Source: Pseudonocardia sp. TRM90224 (lineage in GTDB: Bacteria; Actinomycetota; Actinomycetes; Mycobacteriales; Pseudonocardiaceae). Taken from it: DNA of 35,630 nt. Shown here in pieces: positions 15,260-21,365 of the stretch. The stretch covers positions 1-35,630 of the forward strand of contig NZ_JAJGSX010000062.1 in NCBI RefSeq assembly GCF_021245725.1, given 5' to 3'. The notes beneath the pieces were generated by a model. It ran no database searches. It had not been told where the DNA came from and saw only the letters and a list, made by a program, of their open reading frames with translations. Positions within the stretch are counted from its first letter, which is position 1; each line of letters starts with the position of its first letter. The translations under genes were made by a program, and so were the position numbers.

Positions 15260-16399
15260 ATGCTGTTTACCCCGCCTGAGCTGGACCCGCTCGAACGAGA
15301 CGTCCTGGGCCAGATCGACGATCTCCGCGACCGCCTGAAGTCGCAGCTGCGCGATCCACGCAGGTGGTACGGCTCGCTGCGCCGACTCTCGTTCGCCCGC
15401 GCGATCCAAGGATCCAACAGTATTGAGGGCTATGAGGCCGGGATCGATGACGCGGTCGACGTCGCAGCCGGTGAGGAGCCGCTGGACGTCGGCGAGGAGA
15501 CGGCGCTTGCGCTGCGCGGCTACCGCGAGGCGATGACCTACGTCCTCCAGCTGACTGAGGAGCCCGACTTCGAGTACAACGAGCAACTCCTCAAGGCCCT
15601 GCACTTCATGATGACGGGCTACAGCCTCAAGAACCGCCCGGGCCGCTGGAGGGCAGGCAGCATCTACATCCGCAACGACGAGAGCGGCGAGATCGTGTAT
15701 GAAGGCGCCGAGGTCGACCAAGTGCCGAAGCTGATGGGCGAGCTTGTCGACCACCTCAACGGCAGCCCCGCCGGTTCGCCGGTCATCGAAGCCGCGATGG
15801 CGCACCTGAACCTCACGATGATTCACCCGTTCCGAGACGGCAATGGGCGGATGGCGCGGTGCCTGCAGAGCCTGGTCCTCGCCAGACTCGGCATACAGGG
15901 CCCGGTCTTCATGAGCATCGAGGAGTACCTCGGCCGGAACACCCAGGCCTACTACAACGTGCTCGGCACGGTGGGCGGCGGCTCCTACCAACCTGCGCGC
16001 GACACCCGCCCCTGGGTGCGCTTCACCCTTGTCGCACACCTGCGCCAGGCGACGACGATGCTCCGGCGGATCCAAGAGAGCGAACGGATCTGGAACGAGA
16101 TCGAGCGGATCCTGGAATCCGGCTCACTGCCCGACCGGATGAGCCAGGCGATCTTCGACGCCATCCTCGGGCTCCGCGTCCGAAACGCAACGTACCGGTC
16201 GTACTTCGTCGACACGCCAGAGGAGATAACCGTCGCCACAGCCACCAGAGATCTCCGAGTGCTCGTGGAGGCCGACCTGTTGGAACCCCGCGGCCAGCGG
16301 CGCGGGCGCTTCTACGTCGCCCGTCCCAAGCTCATCGAGATCCGCGAGAGCGTGCGCGCCGGGAGACGCGTGCGCGACGAGCCCGACCCGTTCGGATAG
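15260..16399 (+). CDS. Fic-domain adenylyltransferase with N-terminal inhibitory motif and C-terminal winged helix
   Basis: 379 residues from ATG 15260. Fic enzymes transfer AMP (or another nucleotide/phosphoryl group) to a hydroxyl on a target protein. The core motif HPFRDGNGRMAR at 189-200 is complete, including the catalytic His. The N-terminal SNSIEG (52-57) fits the inhibitory (S/T)xxxE(G/N) motif, where the Glu blocks gamma-phosphate binding, so this is a class II self-inhibited Fic. The flap region (AGSIYIRNDESGEIVYEG) is at about 132-149. The last ~90 residues contain a winged helix (TPEEITVATATRDLRVLVEA, DLLEPRGQRRGRFYV), common in Fic proteins of this architecture. Targets are unknown. 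Stand-alone gene with a repeat-containing leader. Confidence 0.93.
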   Translation: MLFTPPELDPLERDVLGQIDDLRDRLKSQLRDPRRWYGSLRRLSFARAIQGSNSIEGYEAGIDDAVDVAAGEEPLDVGEETALALRGYREAMTYVLQLTEEPDFEYNEQLLKALHFMMTGYSLKNRPGRWRAGSIYIRNDESGEIVYEGAEVDQVPKLMGELVDHLNGSPAGSPVIEAAMAHLNLTMIHPFRDGNGRMARCLQSLVLARLGIQGPVFMSIEEYLGRNTQAYYNVLGTVGGGSYQPARDTRPWVRFTLVAHLRQATTMLRRIQESERIWNEIERILESGSLPDRMSQAIFDAILGLRVRNATYRSYFVDTPEEITVATATRDLRVLVEADLLEPRGQRRGRFYVARPKLIEIRESVRAGRRVRDEPDPFG

Positions 16400-17319
16400 C
16401 ACGTTCAGGCACATCGCCGCGCCACGCCGGTTCGCGACCCGAGGCGCACGGATCGATCGCGGAGGGAAGCAGTGTCGAGCCATGCCGCAGCAGTTCCCTC
16501 TTGGACGGGGTGCATTCAGAGCACCCAGACGAATCCGGAGAGCAAGTTCCGGCACGTCTCGTTGCCTACGATCAGCAGATGCGCGAACCGTCGAGCGCAT
16601 CGGCACTGAGACACTCGCCGTCGACCTCGGCGGTGGCGGTCAGGCTCCAGACGCCGTCACCGGGGTCGGCACGTTTCTGCTCGGCCATTCGCCGTGTGCA
16701 GGCGACGGTTCCCGAAACTGCGGAAACGTGGTCGCGGTGATCGCCCGGGTGGAGCATCCGGTTCGTCTAGTCGTAGAGCTGGCTGACCTCCTCGGCGGGG
16801 AGACCGAGGAGGTCAGCCAGCACGCGGATCGGCAGGTCCGCGCGGCGGTTCGTCGACGTGCGCCACACCTTCATACCGCGCCAGGAGTACGTTGCGCGGC
16901 CTTAGCCGCACATCAGTGCGAATCGGAGATGGCCTGCAGCGAATCCTCTCGCGGGCTCGTGATGATCGACCAGGTCGGGATCGGGGTCAGGAGCAGCCCG
17001 ACCGTGTTCCGACAGCTACGCGTCGACCTGCGCACCCAGGCGACCTCGCCAGCGCCGGCGACGTGCAGCCAGCGCGACGGTCATCCGCCCCTCGGCCGAC
17101 GCAGCGAGTGGCCGCTACGCCGGGGCATGCACACGCCATCTTCGAAATAACAGAGGACAAGTCCGGCGATGACAGCAAGCAACGCGACAGCTCTCGACAA
17201 TCGCTGCCCGTGCCCGGTTCCGGCGCGTACCGGGCAGGTCTGCTGCGTTGCATGGGGTCTATGAACGCTCGACTCCACGCAGAGATCCAGCACGCATCCC
17301 GTGCCGCTTCGTAGAGCCG
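16400..17319. other. Long stretch with only remnants
   Basis: No intact gene is convincing. On the minus strand a short ORF from ATG 16874 to TAG 16767 (36 codons) reads MKVWRTSTNRRADLPIRVLA, then DLLGLPAEEVSQLYD. It looks like the C-terminal end of a larger DNA-binding-type protein whose 5' part is gone (a TAA lies ten codons upstream of the ATG). Another minus frame near 17150-17100 contains one hydrophobic segment (AVALLAVIAGLVLCYF) without a clear start. An integrase would be expected next to the excisionase, but none is readable here. Confidence 0.4.
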
Positions 17320-17616
17320 TCATCGTCGGGATCCGCGGCTCGAAATACGGTGGGTCGGGCTGCGGCGGGGCAGGCTGCGGCGGACCGGCTCCGCTGCCGA
17401 CGCGGCGATTGCGGCCACGTCCGCTCGGGAGAACCGCAGATGTCGACCCAGGAAGGTGCAGGGCACGGCGCGGGCGGCGGCGCGACGCCGCAGCCATGAC
17501 TCCCGCACTTTGAGCACGTGCGCGGCCTCGGCCGGCGTGTACAGCGGCAACAACTCATCACCGCTCGAGGCATCCCTGGAAGGAGGCTGACCAGCGGAGG
17601 TGTTCATCGTGCTCAC
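17320..17616 (-). CDS. Excisionase-like helix-turn-helix protein
   Basis: A 98-residue DNA-binding protein of the HTH_17/MerR-like excisionase type. Residues about 25-70 form the winged helix: LYTPAEAAHVLKVRESWLRR, then RAAARAVPCTFLGRHLRFSR, then ADVAAIA, the standard pattern of actinobacterial Xis proteins. The C-terminal tail is basic. GTG 17616 overlaps the methyltransferase stop by 4 bp, suggesting coupled translation; an in-frame ATG at 17607 with AGGTG six bases ahead is equally possible. In integrative elements such proteins bend att-site DNA to favour excision. No integrase gene follows, which is unusual. Confidence 0.75.
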   Translation of the reverse strand: MSTMNTSAGQPPSRDASSGDELLPLYTPAEAAHVLKVRESWLRRRAAARAVPCTFLGRHLRFSRADVAAIAASAAEPVRRSLPRRSPTHRISSRGSRR

Positions 17617-18557
17617 CTATTGGGTGTTGCTGTCTGTGTGCGTTCGTGCAGGCTCAGGCCTTCTTGCCGGCACGGGCGTTGCTCTTGTTCGAGGCGGAAG
17701 ATGAGAACGTCTTCGTGTGCGACCAGGTGCAGCGGAACGCCGCGGGCCCGTTGGCGGGTGATGAAGTCGCGGTGGAAGAACGACGGTCGCGGGATGTAGT
17801 CGCCGGTGTCGGTGATGCGACCGAGCAACGCCACGCAGCGGTCGACGAGCGTGAGACCAGCTGCCTGGGCGCAGGCTGCGATGCGAGAAGGCCCGTCGAT
17901 GAGTTCGATGTGGTCGCGCCAGGGGCGCACGGTAATGACGACATGCCCACCCGGTCGAAGCAGGCGGTGGGTGTTGGTGAGGATGCGGGTGAACCCGTCG
18001 AGCAGGCGGTCGTTTCCGACGTAGGCGAGATTCCCGCGGCCATACCCGCCCTGGTAGGTGGTGTAGCGGTAGTCGCTCTTGCGGACTCCGTCGGGATGGG
18101 TGCTGACACGACCATGGGTGGCGTGCCCATACGGCGGGGAGGTCAAGACCAAAGCGACCTGCTTATGGAACTCGGCAGGCAGCAGCTGGTCGAGTTGGCG
18201 AGCGTCGCCGGCGATGACGGCGCTGGACGTGGCGCCGGCGTGATTGAGGTTGGCGCGGGCGATGTCTGCCCAGCGGGGCTCGTACTCGATGCCGATCGCG
18301 CGTCGACCAAGGTGCGTGGCTTCGACGAGGGTGGTGCCGATACCGCACATGGGGTCGAGCACGAGGTCGCCGGATGCGGTGTAGCGGCGGATGGCTTCAG
18401 CGGCGACGGCGGGTAGCATCTTCGCCGGGTGCGCCATGGACTCGGCGACGTAGCGCTCGCGCCGTTGCGAGGCGGGGCTGTGCTGGGCGGTGGGCCAGAT
18501 CGCGCCGATCGCGCTGCGGGCGGCGTCTCGACGGTTCTGCGCAGCCGGCGCGGTCAT
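17613..18557 (-). CDS. Site-specific DNA methyltransferase (N4-cytosine/N6-adenine type)
   Basis: 314 residues from ATG 18557, with GGAG seven bases upstream and a 4-bp overlap with the previous gene. Motif I (SAM binding) is DPMCGIGTT at 68-76, followed by the acidic GIEYEP (89-94). Motif IV is TSPPYG at 139-144, the catalytic motif of amino-methyltransferases acting on exocyclic amines of C or A. The order I then IV with HPAKMLP ahead resembles the TRM11/gamma-like group of DNA methyltransferases. No restriction endonuclease gene is adjacent, so this is an orphan methylase, likely carried to mark or protect element DNA. Target sequence unknown. Confidence 0.88.
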   Translation of the reverse strand: MTAPAAQNRRDAARSAIGAIWPTAQHSPASQRRERYVAESMAHPAKMLPAVAAEAIRRYTASGDLVLDPMCGIGTTLVEATHLGRRAIGIEYEPRWADIARANLNHAGATSSAVIAGDARQLDQLLPAEFHKQVALVLTSPPYGHATHGRVSTHPDGVRKSDYRYTTYQGGYGRGNLAYVGNDRLLDGFTRILTNTHRLLRPGGHVVITVRPWRDHIELIDGPSRIAACAQAAGLTLVDRCVALLGRITDTGDYIPRPSFFHRDFITRQRARGVPLHLVAHEDVLIFRLEQEQRPCRQEGLSLHERTQTATPNR

Positions 18558-19477
18558 CGCTCGTCTCCGCTTACTACGCCGATCAGGGCTGCTGGGCGGC
18601 TTTCGGCGGGGCCGGACTCGGAATGCGGGGGCGATAGGGCGGCGTCGCGGCGGCAATCATCTGGTTTGCAGAACACCAGAAGGTCGATGTGAGCGAGGGC
18701 CGTACTCGGTTCACCCTGCGACTGACCCGTACTGCGGGCAATGTCACTGGCGTCCGGCGGGGCGAGCGGGCTCGTGGGGATGACGATGTGTTGGAGGTAG
18801 ATCAGTCCGGCGTGCTCAGCGGAGGTGACCGCGCTTCCCATCGGGTCGATGAATGACCGATGCGTTCGGGCGTTCTGATCGGGCACGTCGGCGAGTCCGG
18901 TCTCTGGTGCGTCGCCGGCCGTGACGGTGCCGGTCGTGACGGTGCCGGTCGTGAAGGGGTGGCTGAGCACGGCGAGGATCCCACCAGCTCGCAGCGCGTG
19001 AGATGCCACCCGGCCAAGCCGACGATCAGCGACCCTGGCGTCCAGGTTGACGATCGCCAACGCTGCACCGTCCCGGTTGGTCGGCCGGTCGACGATGGCC
19101 GCGCAGGGCGCTTGCGGTGGTTCCAGGTCGCGGTGCTCGGACGCGGTGGGAGGGCAGTCGAAAGTCCGCTGGCGTTGGACGTCGCCGATGGTGTTCGGAC
19201 CGGCGTGCTTGGGCGTGTTGTCGGTCTCGGTCGGTGTCACCTGCGGGGTGAGGTCGATGGCAATTTCGCCGTGTGGAAGGAAGCTGTCGTGCAGGGCTGA
19301 GGTCAGCCAGGCCTGCCAGTGCGGATGCGTGATCGCCAACGATGGCGCCCAGATCGTGCACGGCGAGCTGTTCGGCGGGCGGCTGCGCGAGTTTCGCGCC
19401 GACTGTGGCGTTGCTGGTCTCTTGCTGCCAGGTTTGGAGTTGGGTCCTCGACCTGGTCGACGTATAGGTGGACGCAT
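18554..19477 (-). CDS. Methyltransferase-like partner protein lacking catalytic motifs
   Basis: 307 residues. ATG 19477 is chosen because GAGGAG lies seven bases upstream; a TTG at 19492 is the only earlier start. The stop overlaps the methyltransferase ATG by 4 bp. The C-terminal half has a Rossmann-like methyltransferase pattern: AALAIVNLDARVADRRLGRV, then HALRAGGILAVLSHPF, and EHAGLIYLQHIVIP, resembling the end of DNA methyltransferases (PGGxLAVxT, AAGLxYLQHIV). I see neither a DPxxGxGTT SAM loop nor an (S/D)PPY motif, so it may be a non-catalytic or differently acting partner of the adjacent enzyme. A 15-bp tandem repeat near 18918-18955 encodes the TTGTVTTGTVTAGD stretch. No named family. 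Confidence 0.65.
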   Translation of the reverse strand: MRPPIRRPGRGPNSKPGSKRPATPQSARNSRSRPPNSSPCTIWAPSLAITHPHWQAWLTSALHDSFLPHGEIAIDLTPQVTPTETDNTPKHAGPNTIGDVQRQRTFDCPPTASEHRDLEPPQAPCAAIVDRPTNRDGAALAIVNLDARVADRRLGRVASHALRAGGILAVLSHPFTTGTVTTGTVTAGDAPETGLADVPDQNARTHRSFIDPMGSAVTSAEHAGLIYLQHIVIPTSPLAPPDASDIARSTGQSQGEPSTALAHIDLLVFCKPDDCRRDAALSPPHSESGPAESRPAALIGVVSGDER

Positions 19478-19838
19478 TGAGTCACTCCTCAAAACATGTG
19501 TAGCAGCCCTGTCGGTTGACAGGCAGCGTTAGTGCCTCACATAAGCGGTGACACGGTGCTGACACCTCGATGACAGCAGCGGATGACGGCCGATGCACGG
19601 CATGTCATCGCAGGTCAGAGCCTTGATGACCGACCGTCCTGACCCTCTGACCTCTCACTGACCCTCCGGCCCTGCACACCGTTCTCTTTGGTGCGAATTC
19701 ATCGAGAGGGCTGCAGCCGGGAATATCGCAACGACCTACTCGCCGGAGGCGCCGATTACATCATCGGCTTGTCATCAGGGTCGTGACTTCCTATGTCGCA
19801 CTGGTGCGTATCGCGAAACGCGACGGAGGTCGAGTCAG
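19478..19838. promoter_or_regulatory. Divergent control region of the conjugative element with promoter and phased TGAC repeats
   Basis: The only long non-coding gap in the right half, between the minus-strand methyltransferase unit and the plus-strand transfer operon. A plus-strand promoter candidate has a perfect -35 TTGACA (19516-19521), an 18-base spacer and -10 CATAAG (19540-19545), 293 bp before the first transfer ATG. Right after it TGAC boxes occur at 19549, 19560, 19571 (exact 11-bp steps), 19584, 19627, 19640, 19648 and 19659, with inverted copies TGTCA at 19603 and GGTCA at 19613. Helical phasing suggests binding of several protein units. It could serve as operator, silencer nucleation site or oriT-like region. 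Confidence 0.5.
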
Positions 19839-20984
19839 ATGGACAACGGGTTGCAGATACCGGTCGCGGCGGTGTTGGGCGCGCCGCTGGATCAAGCTCG
19901 GGCGGCATTCGAATGGCTGGTGACAGGTCCCGAGCCGCTGTCTCTGGATGGCCGCACCGTCCGCGGGCTTCCGGGCCGGATGGTGCGGGTCGATGAGGTG
20001 CGAGATCGGTTGCGTGATCGCCGATGCCGACCCGCCCGACGCGACGCAGTGTGGGCCCATCTGGTTCGACATGCCCGCGCCGAGGGCAGCGCGTGGACGG
20101 TGGCATGTGTCGGCTGCGCGCACGCCGCTCTGGTGCAGCTGGCCGACCGGTTGTCCCGCCCACTGACGGCTGACCGTCCACGGCGGACCCGACCGACTGT
20201 TGCCGGATCGATGAGGTCGCGCGCGGGATCAGTACCGACCGAGGTCGACGCCGATGTGCAGAGCGCGGTGCTGTCAGGGTTCCTCGCCGAGCTGGCGCGG
20301 GTGAACGTTTCCCAACCGCGAGTCTTGTCACGGTTGTTGTCGGCGGCGCACGAGGCCGGTGCGGCGGCGGTGCGGGAGATTCGCAGAGCACCGATTCCGC
20401 GGCCGAAGCTGTTCGCCTCTACTCCTCCCCCGCCGATCGCGCAGCATCCAGACCTCGTCCTTGCTCGCGCTGTCGCCGCCGGCGCGTTGACCCGCTACGA
20501 GGCGTCGCTGATCGGCTCGACCCGCCTTGAGCCGATCCAGCTGGCCGACGTCGCCGCGGCGCGCGGGCAGCACGTGCGTGAGGTACGGGCCGCGCGGGTC
20601 CGCGCTGAGCGCAAGTTGAAGGCCTACCTGCGCGACGACACCACCGGCGCCGAACAAGCATCCCTTCCACGCGTCCCGGCACCGGCCCGCTCACAGGCCC
20701 CATCCCCGGCACGCCAGCCGGTTCGGCCACCGCAGCGACATCGACGACGACCACACCCGGCGTCGGCGACCCCGACGTCGGTGGTCCCGTCTGCCGAGCA
20801 GTCCGGCGACGTGACGTCGAGTCGACGGCGCTCTCGACGGCCTTCCCGACGGCGAGTTTCTCGGTGCACCCGGCGACACGACCTTCGCGTAGAGCGGTCT
20901 GGGTCTGGGTCTGGGTCCGGGTCTGGGTCTGGGTCTGGGCGGCGGTCGAACCTGCCGTCGTGTCGCGATGGAGACCGGCGATGA
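19839..20984 (+). CDS. Sigma-region-4-like HTH protein, first gene of the transfer operon
   Basis: 381 residues from ATG 19839 with GGAGG nine bases ahead. The function is not established. The N-terminal ~120 residues form an unrecognised domain (FEWLVTGPEPLSLDGRTVRG, then LPGRMVRVDEVRDRL). Residues 205-265 look like a sigma-70 region 4 helix-turn-helix: ALTRYEASLIGSTRLEPIQL, ADVAAARGQHVREVRAARVR, then AERKLKAYL. That fits a DNA-binding regulator of the transfer genes. After that comes a Pro/Ser/Arg-rich linker and a Ser-Gly repeat coded by a hexanucleotide repeat. The stop overlaps the pilin ATG by 4 bp. Similar sigma-like proteins occupy this slot in other actinobacterial conjugative elements, as far as I recall. 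Confidence 0.6.
   Translation: MDNGLQIPVAAVLGAPLDQARAAFEWLVTGPEPLSLDGRTVRGLPGRMVRVDEVRDRLRDRRCRPARRDAVWAHLVRHARAEGSAWTVACVGCAHAALVQLADRLSRPLTADRPRRTRPTVAGSMRSRAGSVPTEVDADVQSAVLSGFLAELARVNVSQPRVLSRLLSAAHEAGAAAVREIRRAPIPRPKLFASTPPPPIAQHPDLVLARAVAAGALTRYEASLIGSTRLEPIQLADVAAARGQHVREVRAARVRAERKLKAYLRDDTTGAEQASLPRVPAPARSQAPSPARQPVRPPQRHRRRPHPASATPTSVVPSAEQSGDVTSSRRRSRRPSRRRVSRCTRRHDLRVERSGSGSGSGSGSGSGRRSNLPSCRDGDRR
20896..20940 (+). repeat. GGGTCT hexanucleotide tandem repeat coding for (Ser-Gly)n
   Basis: About seven units of GGGTCT (one is GGGTCC) near the 3' end of the sigma-like gene. In frame they code for alternating Ser and Gly. Unit gain or loss would keep the frame, so tail length may vary between strains. 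Confidence 0.85.
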
Positions 20985-21364
20985 CGCCCTCACCGAGCGG
21001 TCCCGGCTTGCTCGGGCGACGGCGGATTGGGGAGGTCGCCGCGCTGGCGTTGATCTGCGCGGCAGGTCTGGTCGTCGCGGATCCGCGTGTCGCGCATGCC
21101 GAGGCGACACAGGTTGTGGTGTTGGCGATTGCGGAGTCCGTCGATCAGGTGCTGACCAACATCCGCAACTGGATCATCGGGCTGTCCGCCGGCCTCGCGA
21201 CAGTGTTCCTGACGATCGGTGGGGCTCGCTATCTGATCGCCGGCGGTGATCCGGGTGAGGTGGAACGGGCCCGGGCTGCGCTGCGGTCGGCTGCGTTCGG
21301 CTACGCATTCGCATTGCTCGCACCGCTGTTGGTCGAGGTGCTCAAAGGGATCGTCGGGGCGTGA
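20981..21364 (+). CDS. VirB2/TrbC-like pilin or membrane subunit
   Basis: 127 residues from ATG 20981 (4-bp overlap with the previous stop). An N-terminal signal-like segment (GEVAALALICAAGLVVADPR, cleavage plausible after RVAHA near residue 40) is followed by two hydrophobic helices: NWIIGLSAGLATVFLTIGGA and GYAFALLAPLLVEVLKGIVG, joined by the short charged loop RYLIAGGDPGEVERARAAL. This is the layout of TrbC/VirB2 proteins of Gram-positive type IV secretion systems. It ends one base before the TrbL-like gene. In Gram-positive systems it may form part of the membrane channel rather than a true pilus. Confidence 0.75.
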   Translation: MTPSPSGPGLLGRRRIGEVAALALICAAGLVVADPRVAHAEATQVVVLAIAESVDQVLTNIRNWIIGLSAGLATVFLTIGGARYLIAGGDPGEVERARAALRSAAFGYAFALLAPLLVEVLKGIVGA

Positions 21365-21365
21365 C

